From DAIMFL01 sp964372215 (GTDB lineage: Bacteria; Pseudomonadota; Alphaproteobacteria; Dongiales; Dongiaceae): DNA of 23,750 bases. Made by a program: the position numbers and the translations under genes. The notes beneath the pieces are model-generated. The model had not been told where the DNA came from and did not search any database. It was given only the letters and a program-made list of their open reading frames with translations. Positions 1-6,710 of this stretch are shown here, piece after piece. The stretch is from contig CAYJQC010000049.1 of NCBI GenBank assembly GCA_964372215.1, positions 1 through 23,750 of the forward strand, read 5' to 3'. Every line of letters starts with the position of its first letter. Positions within the stretch are counted from its first letter, which is position 1.

Positions 1-446
1 GCCGAACCCTGCCGGCGCGCGCGGAACTCTGCCTGGCTCTTGCCGACGACGCCCTGCTGCAGCGGCTGAACCGGCAGTACCGGGGCGTCGACAAGCCGAC
101 GAACGTGCTATCATTTCCCGGCGGCGCGGACGGCGCCCCGATTGCCGAAGCCGGGGGCGCGCCGTCTCACCCTGCGATGCTGGGCGATGTCGTGCTCGCC
201 GTCGAGACGGTGGCGGCGGAGGCGGCGGCCCAAGGCAAGACAATGGGCGACCATTTCAGTCATCTCGTCGTGCACGGCGTGCTCCATCTCCTCGGCTACG
301 ACCATCTGAGCGCGGCCCAGGCCAAGGTCATGGAGTCGCTCGAGGTCGAGGTGCTGGCGGGGCTCGGGATCGGCGATCCCTATCGCCGGCAGAACAGCGC
401 GCGCCGGCCGGTTTCCCGGCGCGGCGCCGGAGCCCGCCATGGCTGA
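1..446 (+). CDS. ybeY: Endoribonuclease YbeY (rRNA maturation factor), 5' end missing
   Basis: Single-strand-specific metallo-endoribonuclease acting in 16S rRNA 3'-end maturation and late ribosome quality control (family knowledge). The readable frame starts at base 3, and the true start codon lies before the window. Visible family signatures are the LADDAL...LNRQYRGVDKPTNVLSFP segment at about bases 39-119 and the zinc-binding HGVLHLLGYDH motif at 273-305, whose three histidines bind the catalytic metal. The C-terminal tail after the motif is somewhat long and Arg-rich. The stop codon (444-446) lies inside the next gene, with an ATGGCTGA overlap to the CorC-like gene, so the two are probably translationally coupled. 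The ybeY-corC-lnt order is common in Proteobacteria. Confidence 0.95.
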   Translation, partial: RTLPARAELCLALADDALLQRLNRQYRGVDKPTNVLSFPGGADGAPIAEAGGAPSHPAMLGDVVLAVETVAAEAAAQGKTMGDHFSHLVVHGVLHLLGYDHLSAAQAKVMESLEVEVLAGLGIGDPYRRQNSARRPVSRRGAGARHG

Positions 447-1374
447 TCACGACAAGCTGAGCGATCCCGCCACGGCGCGATCGACGCGCGACGGCGGCTC
501 CGACGAATTTTCCCCGCTGCAGGGCCTGAAGAACTGGCTGCGCTCGCTGCGCCGCGGACGCAACGGCGAGGCCTCGCTGCGCCACGCCATCGAGGAGCTG
601 ATCGAGGAGAGCGAGGGCGAGTCCGAGGAAGCGCTGATCAGCCCCGACGAGAGCAGCCTGCTGCTCAACATCCTCAAGCTGCGCGACCTGACCGCCTACG
701 ACATCATGGTGCCGCGCGCCGACATCGCCGCGATTCCGAACGACATCACGCTGGACGCCCTGGTGCGCGCCATCATCGACCAGGGGCATTCGCGCTACCC
801 GGTGTTCCGCGAGACGCTCGACGACGTGGTCGGCATGGTGCACATCAAGGACGTGCTGTGCTGCCGCCAGGGCGACCGCCCGTTCGACATGGCGGCGCTG
901 CTGCGCAAGGTGCTGTTCGTCGCCCCGTCGATGCGCGCCCTCGACCTCTTGCTGCACATGCGCCTGAGCCGGATCCACATGGTCCTGGTGGTCGACGAGT
1001 TCGGCGGCATCGACGGCCTCGTCACCATCGAGGACGTGGTCGAGGAGATCGTCGGCGAGATCGAGGACGAGCACGACGTCGCCGAGGGCGAAAAGCTGGT
1101 GCCCCGGCCCGACGGCACGCTGATCGCCGACGCCCGCGCCACCATCGAGGAATTCGAGGAGCGCGTCGGCCCGGTGCTGACCGAGGCCGAGCGCGAGCAG
1201 GACATCGACACCCTGGGCGGGCTGGTGTTTTCCCTGACCGGCCGGGTGCCGAGCCGCGGCGAACTGGTCACCCATCCCTCGGGTGTCGCCTTCGAGGTGC
1301 TCGACGCCGATCCGCGCCGGATCCGCCGTCTGCGCGTGCGCAACCTGCCATCCGCCGCCGCCCGGGCCGACTGA
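439..1374 (+). CDS. corC: CorC/TlyC (HlyC) family CBS-domain protein
   Basis: 311-residue cytoplasmic protein of the CorC/HlyC family, linked in the literature to Mg2+/Co2+ efflux, although the molecular role is not settled. An acidic N-terminal stretch (residues about 50-70) is followed by a CBS pair: CBS1 at about 84-142, opening with LTAYDIMVPR, and CBS2 at about 150-207, containing the typical DEFGGIDGLVTIEDVVEEIVGEI run. A transporter-associated CorC_HlyC domain follows at about 220-302. There is no DUF21 membrane domain, so this is the short soluble form. The ATG at 439 overlaps the end of ybeY by 8 bases, and lnt starts 32 bases downstream. The symbol is by family; tlyC or ybeX would serve equally. 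Confidence 0.9.
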   Translation: MADHDKLSDPATARSTRDGGSDEFSPLQGLKNWLRSLRRGRNGEASLRHAIEELIEESEGESEEALISPDESSLLLNILKLRDLTAYDIMVPRADIAAIPNDITLDALVRAIIDQGHSRYPVFRETLDDVVGMVHIKDVLCCRQGDRPFDMAALLRKVLFVAPSMRALDLLLHMRLSRIHMVLVVDEFGGIDGLVTIEDVVEEIVGEIEDEHDVAEGEKLVPRPDGTLIADARATIEEFEERVGPVLTEAEREQDIDTLGGLVFSLTGRVPSRGELVTHPSGVAFEVLDADPRRIRRLRVRNLPSAAARAD

Positions 1375-1406
1375 GCCGGCGATGACGCGCCGCCGCCCGC
1401 CCGGCC

Positions 1407-3059
1407 ATGGCGTCTAGCCCGATCATCGGCCGGGGCGGCGCCGCGCGCGCTGCGGGCGGCGCGCCGCGCGCCGTGCTCGCCGGGGCCGAGCTCGCCGGCC
1501 GGTTGGCCGCCCTTTCCGGCTGGCGCCGGCGCGCCGCCGCCTTGCTGCTGGGCGCCCTGGCGGCGCTGGCCCTGCCGCCGCTCCATCTGGTGCCGGTCCT
1601 GCTGGTTTCCTTCACCGGCCTGGTCTGGCTGACCGACGGCACCCGGCGCTGGCGCGATGCGTTCTGGCTCGGCTGGTGGTTCGGCCTCGGCCATTTCGCG
1701 GCCGGGCTCTACTGGATCGCCAACGCCATGCTCACCGACCCGGTGCGCTTCGGCTGGATGATTCCGCCTGCGGTCGGTGGTCTGGCGGCGGTGCTGGCGG
1801 TGTTTCCGGGGCTGGCCGTGCTCGGAACCCGGGCGCTCGGCGGCGCCGGCCCGGCCCGCATCGTCGCGTTGGCCGGGCTGTGGACCGCCGGCGAATGGCT
1901 GCGCGGCACGGTGTTCAGCGGCTTTCCCTGGAACCTGATCGGCTATGCCTGGGGCTTCTCCGACGCGATGAACCAACTGGCCGCCGCCACCGGCATCTGG
2001 GGGCTGTCGCTGGTCACCGTCGCGGCGGCGGCGATGCCCGCGCTGATCGGCGACTGGCGGCCGGACGCCGCCGCCGGCCGGCGGCTGACGGTCGGGGCGG
2101 CCGGCATCGCCGTCATGGCCGCGCTGCTGGCGCTGATCTGGGCCGGCGGCAGCTGGCGCCTGGCCGGCGCCGACCCGGCGGCGGTCCCCGAAATCCGGCT
2201 CCGGATCGTCCAGGCGGCGATCGACCCGGCGATCAAGAACCAGGGTAACCAGCGCGCGGCGAATCTCGCGCGCCATCTGCGGCTGGCCGTCGACACGCCG
2301 GGCTTCGACCGGGTGAGCGACGTGATCTGGCCGGAGACGGCGGTGCAGTTCCTGATCGACCAGGATCCCGACATCCGCCAGGCGGTGGCGCGCGCCGCCC
2401 CGCCCGGCGGCCTGCTCCTGACCGGCGCGCCGCGCGGCGAGATCGAGAACGGCCATCTCACCCGGATCTGGAACAGCCTGGTGGCGGTCGACGACCGCGG
2501 CGCCATCGTCGGCAGCTTCGACAAGTTCCATCTGGTGCCGCTCGGCGAGTACGTGCCGCTGCGCGGGCTGCTGCCGTTCCTGAGCAAGCTGACGCCCGGC
2601 AGCCTCGACTTCAGCGCCGGCCCCGGGCCGGTGACGCTCCGGCTTCCCGGCCTGCCGCCGGTCGGGCCGCTGATCTGCTACGAGGTCATCTTTCCCGGCC
2701 ATGTCGTCGATGCCGGCGACCGGCCGTCCTGGCTCCTCAACCTCACCAATGATGGCTGGTTCGGCATCAGCAGCGGGCCATACCAGCATTTCGTCAGCGC
2801 GCGGCTGCGTGCGGTCGAGGAAGGGCTGCCGCTGGTGCGCGCCGCCAATACCGGCATCTCCGGGGTGGTCGACGCCTATGGCCGGGTCACCGCCCGACTC
2901 GGGCTCGGGCTGTCGGGCGTGCTCGACGCCGATTTACCGCAACCGGCGCCCGGACTTACGCTCTATGCTCGCTTTGGCGATGCGGTGCTGCTGGCGATGC
3001 TGGCTGGAACCGTTTTCCTCGCCGCTGTCCTCCGCCGGTTCCAGTATCGCCCCGATTGA
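1407..3059 (+). CDS. lnt: Apolipoprotein N-acyltransferase
   Basis: Inner-membrane enzyme that adds the third acyl chain to lipoproteins. The 550-residue product has hydrophobic segments at about 42-58, 61-76, 87-105, 119-140, 151-168, 192-215 and 227-247, and a C-terminal segment near 525-543. Between them sits the periplasmic nitrilase-like domain (about 260-515). The catalytic Glu-Lys-Cys triad is visible as E310 (WPETAVQF), K373 (FDKFHLVPLGEYVP) and C424 (LICYEVIFP), with spacings close to those of E. coli Lnt. The conserved LTNDGWFG run follows. The ATG at 1407 has no strong Shine-Dalgarno, and the Ala/Gly/Arg-rich first 35 residues are unusual, so a later GTG start is possible. In rhizobia the homologue (actA) adjoins phrR, the same neighbour as here. 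Confidence 0.95.
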   Translation: MASSPIIGRGGAARAAGGAPRAVLAGAELAGRLAALSGWRRRAAALLLGALAALALPPLHLVPVLLVSFTGLVWLTDGTRRWRDAFWLGWWFGLGHFAAGLYWIANAMLTDPVRFGWMIPPAVGGLAAVLAVFPGLAVLGTRALGGAGPARIVALAGLWTAGEWLRGTVFSGFPWNLIGYAWGFSDAMNQLAAATGIWGLSLVTVAAAAMPALIGDWRPDAAAGRRLTVGAAGIAVMAALLALIWAGGSWRLAGADPAAVPEIRLRIVQAAIDPAIKNQGNQRAANLARHLRLAVDTPGFDRVSDVIWPETAVQFLIDQDPDIRQAVARAAPPGGLLLTGAPRGEIENGHLTRIWNSLVAVDDRGAIVGSFDKFHLVPLGEYVPLRGLLPFLSKLTPGSLDFSAGPGPVTLRLPGLPPVGPLICYEVIFPGHVVDAGDRPSWLLNLTNDGWFGISSGPYQHFVSARLRAVEEGLPLVRAANTGISGVVDAYGRVTARLGLGLSGVLDADLPQPAPGLTLYARFGDAVLLAMLAGTVFLAAVLRRFQYRPD

Positions 3060-3090
3060 AGTACTGTAGAGTTCGATGTCAATTCCCCGG

Positions 3091-3119
3091 TTGACCGCAT
3101 ACGTGTGCATGTCTATTTA
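3091..3119 (+). promoter_or_regulatory. Candidate sigma-70 promoter of the HTH gene, with a near-palindrome in the spacer
   Basis: TTGACC (3091-3096) and TATTTA (3114-3119) are separated by 17 bases in a locally AT-richer intergenic region. The spacer carries GCATACGTGTGC (3097-3108), a near-perfect palindrome with one mismatched pair, in the right place for an operator. Autoregulation by the HTH protein encoded just downstream is inference only. Confidence 0.55.
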
Positions 3120-3167
3120 AGGTGGTGATAGTAGTTCTGCGTTTCCGGCTAGAAAAGGTGTCGCTGC

Positions 3168-3629
3168 ATGCCTCGTGGTCGTAAATCATCCGGGCGAACG
3201 GCTTCGACCGGACACCCCAACCCGGTCGACGTCCATGTCGGGAGCCGGGTGCGATTGCGCCGCACGTTGCTCGGCATGAGTCAGGAAAAGCTCGGCGAGG
3301 CGATCGGGCTGACCTTCCAGCAGGTCCAGAAATACGAGCGCGGCGCGAATCGCATCGGCTCCAGCCGGCTGTTCGACCTGTCGCGGGTGCTCGACGTGCC
3401 GATCTCCTATTTCTTCGAGGACATGCAGCCCGGGGTGGCCGAGCGCTCGCCGAGCCGGCTCAAGGGCCTCGCCGAGACCAAGCCCGAGCCGTTCGAGCCC
3501 GACCCCCTGGCCAAGCGCGAGACCCTGGAGCTGGTGCGGGCCTATTATCGGATCGCCGAGCCGGCGGTGCGCAAGCGGCTGTTCGAATTGACCAAGTCGC
3601 TGGCGAACGCCAGCGACTCCGAGGCCTGA
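3168..3629 (+). CDS. praR: XRE-family HTH transcriptional regulator, PraR/PhrR type
   Basis: 153-residue DNA-binding protein. A Cro/C1-type helix-turn-helix domain occupies about residues 24-83, with the recognition region MSQEKLGEAIGLTFQQVQKYERG at 37-59 followed by the conserved ANRIGSSRLFDLSRVLDVPISYFFEDM. The rest is an unremarkable Glu/Lys-rich tail ending in a helix (about 120-150). The position between lnt and metK matches the phrR/praR gene of rhizobia, where homologues respond to acid or control biofilm and quorum-sensing genes. Whether that role holds here cannot be seen, so the symbol rests on domain and synteny. It has its own candidate promoter and an AAGG-type ribosome-binding site before the ATG. 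Sure of the family, moderately sure of orthology. Confidence 0.85.
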   Translation: MPRGRKSSGRTASTGHPNPVDVHVGSRVRLRRTLLGMSQEKLGEAIGLTFQQVQKYERGANRIGSSRLFDLSRVLDVPISYFFEDMQPGVAERSPSRLKGLAETKPEPFEPDPLAKRETLELVRAYYRIAEPAVRKRLFELTKSLANASDSEA

Positions 3630-3690
3630 GCCGGCACCGCCGGCCGGCGCCCGCCCAGCGGCGTCCCGGGCGCGCGGGCTGCGAAGCTGC

Positions 3691-3720
3691 TTGACCCGCG
3701 ACCGACCCATGCAACATCAT
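3691..3720 (+). promoter_or_regulatory. Candidate promoter for metK-trmB
   Basis: TTGACC (3691-3696) and CATCAT (3715-3720) are separated by 18 bases. A leader of about 95 bases would follow before the GTG of metK. The -10 match is modest. It is supported mainly by the good -35 and by its place in the gap between two genes. Confidence 0.4.
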
Positions 3721-3752
3721 CCGCGCGCTTTCCGGGCGGCCCTGCCACCGCG

Positions 3753-3774
3753 CGGCGCGACGCTTGTCGCGCCG
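3753..3774 (+). promoter_or_regulatory. Perfect 9-bp hairpin in the metK leader
   Basis: CGGCGCGAC (3753-3761), loop GCTT, then GTCGCGCCG (3766-3774) form a perfect 9-bp stem with a tetraloop, 49 bases upstream of the metK start. No T-tract follows, so it is not an intrinsic terminator. metK leaders in alphaproteobacteria can carry SAM- or SAH-sensing RNAs, but I could not match this region to a known SAM riboswitch consensus. It may be a stabilising or regulatory leader hairpin. Confidence 0.45.
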
Positions 3775-3823
3775 TTCCACGCCGGCCCGGCCCCACGAAT
3801 TTCCAGCCGAGCGAGGACGACGC

Positions 3824-4993
3824 GTGGCCAATAGCCGCTTTCTCTTTACCAGCGAATCCGTGTCCGAGGGCCATCCGGACAAGGTCTGCGATCGCATCTC
3901 CGACGCGATCGTCGACGCCTACCTGACGGCCGATCCGTTTTCCCGGGTCGCGGTCGAGACCCTGTGCACCACCAACCGCGTGGTGCTGGCCGGCGAGGTG
4001 CGCGGCCCCGCCAGCGTCACCCCGAGCGTGCTCGAGGACGTGGCGCGCCACGCCATCCGCGACATCGGCTACGAACAGGAGGGCTTCCACTGGCAGAAGG
4101 CGGTGGTCGAGATCTATGTCCACGCCCAGTCGGCCGACATCGCCCAGGGGGTCGACGCCGCCGGCAACAAGGACGAGGGTGCCGGCGACCAGGGCATCAT
4201 GTTCGGCTATGCCTGCCGCGAGACCGAGCCCTTGATGCCGGCGCCGATCTACTACGCGCACAGCATCCTGAAGTCGCTGGCCGAGGCCCGCCATTCCGGC
4301 GCCGAGCCCGGGCTCGGACCCGATGCCAAGAGCCAGGTCACCCTGGAATATGTCGACGGCAAGCCGGTGCGGGCCTGCTCGGTGGTGGTCTCGACCCAGC
4401 ACAACGAAGATCTCGACCAGGAAGCGGTGCGCGAGATCGTGCGCCCGCATGTGGTCAACGTGCTGCCGGCCGGCTGGATGTGCCCGGAGGCCGAGTTCTA
4501 CGTGAACCCGACCGGGCGTTTCGTCATCGGCGGCCCCGACGGCGACGCCGGCCTGACGGGGCGCAAGATCATCGTCGACACCTATGGCGGCGCGGCGCCC
4601 CATGGCGGCGGCGCCTTCTCGGGCAAGGATCCGACCAAGGTCGACCGCTCGGCCGCCTATGCCGCGCGCTACCTGGCCAAGAACGTGGTCGCCGCCGGCC
4701 TCGCCGAGCGCTGCACCATTCAGCTCGCCTATGCCATCGGCGTGGCCCGGCCGCTCTCCGTCTACGTCAACACCCACGGCACCGGCGAGGTCTACGAGAC
4801 GCGCCTGGCGGAGGTGCTGCGCGATGTCATGGACCTGTCGCCGCGCGGCATCCGCGAGCATCTCGGCCTCAACAAGCCGATCTATGCGCGCACCGCCGCC
4901 TACGGCCATTTCGGCCGCCCGGCCGAGGTCGATGGCGGCTTCTCTTGGGAGCGCGTCGATCTGGTCGAGGCGCTGAAAGCGGCCGTGGCGTGA
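3824..4993 (+). CDS. metK: S-adenosylmethionine synthase
   Basis: Makes S-adenosylmethionine from methionine and ATP in the cytoplasm. The 389-residue product has the usual MetK length and hallmarks: GHPDKVCDRISDAI near the N-terminus, GAGDQGIMFGYA in the middle, and the glycine-rich GGGAFSGKDPTKVDRSAAY loop. I chose the GTG at 3824 because it gives the canonical beginning (M)ANSRFLFTSESVSEGHPDK and has an AGGA ribosome-binding site 6 bases upstream. The frame is open 60 bases further up to an ATG at 3764, but that extension is Arg/Pro-rich and unlike the family. The stop overlaps the start of trmB (GTGA), which couples SAM synthesis with a SAM-using tRNA methyltransferase. Confidence 0.97.
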   Translation: MANSRFLFTSESVSEGHPDKVCDRISDAIVDAYLTADPFSRVAVETLCTTNRVVLAGEVRGPASVTPSVLEDVARHAIRDIGYEQEGFHWQKAVVEIYVHAQSADIAQGVDAAGNKDEGAGDQGIMFGYACRETEPLMPAPIYYAHSILKSLAEARHSGAEPGLGPDAKSQVTLEYVDGKPVRACSVVVSTQHNEDLDQEAVREIVRPHVVNVLPAGWMCPEAEFYVNPTGRFVIGGPDGDAGLTGRKIIVDTYGGAAPHGGGAFSGKDPTKVDRSAAYAARYLAKNVVAAGLAERCTIQLAYAIGVARPLSVYVNTHGTGEVYETRLAEVLRDVMDLSPRGIREHLGLNKPIYARTAAYGHFGRPAEVDGGFSWERVDLVEALKAAVA

Positions 4994-5784
4994 GCCCGCG
5001 GCGGCGGCTCGCCGCCGCCGGACGGCCAACGGGCGGCAGCCCCAGCGCGCCGGAACCGGACGCCGGATGCACCGCCGGGGCGCGCGAGCGCGGGACGCCG
5101 GAGGGCGCCCGGCTGCTGTTCTATGGCCGGCGCCAGGGCCGCAAGCTGCGCCCGGGCCGCCAGCGCCTGCTGGACGAACTGCTGCCGCGGCTCCGCATCG
5201 CGCCGCCGGCGCCCGGCGCCCGGATCGATCCCGCCGCGCTGTTTCCCGCCCGTCCGCAGGCGCTGTGGCTCGAGATCGGCTTCGGCGGCGGCGAGCACCT
5301 GGCGGCCCAGGCCGCCCGCCACCCGGAAATCGGCCTGCTCGGCTGCGAGGTGTTCGTCAACGGCATCGCCGCCCTGCTGGCACTTGTCGAGCATGAGCGC
5401 CTCGACAACATCCGGCTCTGGCCCGACGATGCCCGGGCGCTGCTCGACGCGCTGCCCGATTCCTGCCTGGAGCGGGTGTTCCTGCTGTTTCCCGATCCCT
5501 GGCCCAAGCTGCGCCACGCCGATCGGCGCTTCATCGGGCCGCAGAATCTCGCCCGGCTGGCGCGCGTGCTGATGCCGGGCGGCGAATTGCGGGTGGCCAG
5601 CGACGACGCCGGCTTCGTCGCCTGGTCGCTGCGCCACCTGCGCGCCGCACCGGAGTTCCGCTGGACCGCGCGGCGCGCCGAGGATTGGCGGCGCCCGCCC
5701 GCCGACTGGGCGCCGACCCGCTACGAGGCCAAGGCGACCGCCGCCGGCCGCCAGCCGGCCTATCTGCGTTTCGAGCGGCGCTGA
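4990..5784 (+). CDS. trmB: tRNA (guanine-N7-)-methyltransferase
   Basis: SAM-dependent enzyme forming m7G46 in tRNA variable loops. Recognisable features are the FYGRRQGRKLRPGRQRLLDELLPRL N-terminal region, the SAM-binding LEIGFGGGEHL motif, the CEVFVNGIAALL segment, and the family signature FPDPWPKLRHADRRFI. The product is 264 residues if it starts at the GTG at 4990, which overlaps the metK stop as GTGA and suggests translational coupling. The first 40 residues are low-complexity Pro/Gly/Ala/Arg, so a downstream start would also be possible, though no good ATG with a ribosome-binding site is visible. The frame stays open far upstream inside metK, but that is a high-GC artefact. Confidence 0.92.
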   Translation: MSPRRRLAAAGRPTGGSPSAPEPDAGCTAGARERGTPEGARLLFYGRRQGRKLRPGRQRLLDELLPRLRIAPPAPGARIDPAALFPARPQALWLEIGFGGGEHLAAQAARHPEIGLLGCEVFVNGIAALLALVEHERLDNIRLWPDDARALLDALPDSCLERVFLLFPDPWPKLRHADRRFIGPQNLARLARVLMPGGELRVASDDAGFVAWSLRHLRAAPEFRWTARRAEDWRRPPADWAPTRYEAKATAAGRQPAYLRFERR

Positions 5785-5852
5785 GCGCCACGGGGCGCCG
5801 TCCGGCAGGTCGGCGGTTCCGCCGGGGGCCGCCCGCGGCACCCTGAATCTCC

Positions 5853-5880
5853 TTGAAGCAGGCGGCGAAATCGCTATATT
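5853..5880 (+). promoter_or_regulatory. Promoter of the rimP-nusA-infB operon
   Basis: TTGAAG (5853-5858) and TATATT (5875-5880) are separated by 16 bases, in one of the few AT-richer patches between trmB and rimP. Transcription would begin near 5887, giving a leader of about 175 bases that contains two hairpins. The rest of the trmB-rimP gap (5785-5852) is GC-rich with no other clear signal. Confidence 0.6.
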
Positions 5881-5897
5881 TGCGCCAATCCCATAGT

Positions 5898-5951
5898 CCT
5901 GCCGTATGGCAGGAGGAAGAACAAGGGTGGGCCCAACGGCCCGCCTTTTTT
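5898..5951 (+). terminator. rimP leader: anchoring hairpin plus intrinsic terminator (candidate attenuator)
   Basis: CCTGCC-GTAT-GGCAGG (5898-5913) is a perfect 6-bp hairpin. After a purine-rich linker comes GGTGGGCC (5926-5933), loop CAAC, GGCCCGCC (5938-5945) and six Ts (5946-5951). This is a complete Rho-independent terminator with 8 bp including one G-U pair, extendable by A-rich bases pairing with the T-tract. It lies downstream of the operon promoter and upstream of the first gene, which is where an attenuator acts. Attenuator-like leaders before rimP have been described as an RNA family; membership here needs a covariance-model search. Confidence 0.75.
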
Positions 5952-6061
5952 GTTACCCGAAGCAGAGCGCGGCGGCCCGGGGTCCTGTTGCCCGGACCTT
6001 GCCGCCATGCGCGGAGTTCGATGACCATCGAGCCGCGACCGAGGAGACGAAGAACGGCCGC

Positions 6062-6694
6062 ATGCTTGTTGCCGAGACCGGACAGTTGGCGCAGGTGGAG
6101 CGCTTGATCGCACCCTCGCTCGCGGCGATGGGGTATGAGATCGTACGCGTGCGGCTTTCGGGCGGCAGCCGGCCGACGCTGCAGATCATGGCCGAGCGCA
6201 CCGACGGTGCCGAGATGACCGTCGACGGCTGCGTCGACATCAGCCGCGCGGTCTCCGCCATCCTCGATGTCGAGGATCCGATCGCCGGCGCCTATGTGCT
6301 CGAGGTGAGCTCGCCGGGAATCGAGCCGCCGCGGCCGCCGCCCGCGGCCGTTGGCCCCGTACCCGGGCCCCAGGGGGAGCACGCGGGCCCCCCNNNNNNN
6401 NNNCCCGCCGGGGCCTCGGGGCGCGGGGGGCGCGCGCCGGCACGCGCCCGCCGGCGGCCGCGGCGGCCGGACTTTGCCCGCTTCGCCGGGCACGAGGTGA
6501 AGCTCGAGGCCGCCGATGCCGTCGATGGCCGCAAGCGGTTCCGCGGCCGGATCGTCGGGCTCGAGGGAGAGAATGTGCGGATCGCGGCTGAGGACGGCGA
6601 ACGCGTCCTGCCGGTGGCGGTCATTCGTTCGGCGAAGCTGGTGCTCACTGACGCGCTGGTCGCCGAGTCACTGAAACGACGGGATCGTCAGTAG
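6062..6694 (+). CDS. rimP: Ribosome maturation factor RimP (interrupted by an assembly gap)
   Basis: RimP assists 30S subunit assembly. Residues 1-88 match the family well up to the conserved YVLEVSSPGIE, and from base 6470 the protein resumes with DFARFAGHEVKLEAADAVDGRKRFRGRIVGLEG, the C-terminal SH3-like domain. In the family about seven residues (RPLTR-type) join these parts. Here bases 6326-6469 insert 48 codons of extreme G/C sequence containing a 10-N gap (6394-6403). The frame happens to survive, but the insert is almost certainly low-quality contig ends, not protein. The ATG at 6062 is about 110 bases after the leader terminator, and its AGGAG is rather distant (15 bases). The gene is followed 16 bases later by nusA. 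Confidence 0.88.
   Translation: MLVAETGQLAQVERLIAPSLAAMGYEIVRVRLSGGSRPTLQIMAERTDGAEMTVDGCVDISRAVSAILDVEDPIAGAYVLEVSSPGIEPPRPPPAAVGPVPGPQGEHAGPXXXXPAGASGRGGRAPARARRRPRRPDFARFAGHEVKLEAADAVDGRKRFRGRIVGLEGENVRIAAEDGERVLPVAVIRSAKLVLTDALVAESLKRRDRQ
6394..6403. other. 10-N assembly gap inside rimP
   Basis: Ten undetermined bases flanked on both sides by about 65 bases of G/C homopolymer-rich sequence that does not fit RimP. The fixed length suggests a scaffolding placeholder, not a measured gap. Confidence 0.97.
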
Positions 6695-6710
6695 TCCGAG
6701 GTTACCTACG

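Noticed and set aside
795..2789. 664-codon open frame on the minus strand opposite corC and lnt
   Set aside because: Its product is a low-complexity Arg/Ala/Gly/Gln chain with no recognisable domain. It is the mirror of third-position GC bias in two well-supported genes.
3764..3823. N-terminal extension of metK from the ATG at 3764
   Set aside because: It includes the leader hairpin and an Arg/Pro-rich stretch absent from MetK. The GTG at 3824 has a better ribosome-binding site and the canonical N-terminus.
3630..3823. SAM-II, SAM-V or SAM/SAH riboswitch before metK
   Set aside because: I could not find the conserved core bases of these classes by eye. Only a simple hairpin is supported.
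3964..4989. Long plus-strand frame inside metK that continues into trmB
   Set aside because: The part before 4990 is an out-of-frame reading of metK with Arg-rich nonsense composition. Only the part from the GTG at 4990 shows TrmB motifs.
5906..6061. N-terminal extension of rimP reading through the leader terminator
   Set aside because: It would translate the terminator stem and T-tract. The ATG at 6062 gives the normal RimP N-terminus.
6326..6469. A Pro/Gly/Arg-rich insertion in RimP as a novel domain or mobile element
   Set aside because: It surrounds a 10-N gap, consists of G/C runs, and two other genes show the same signature. This is assembly noise.
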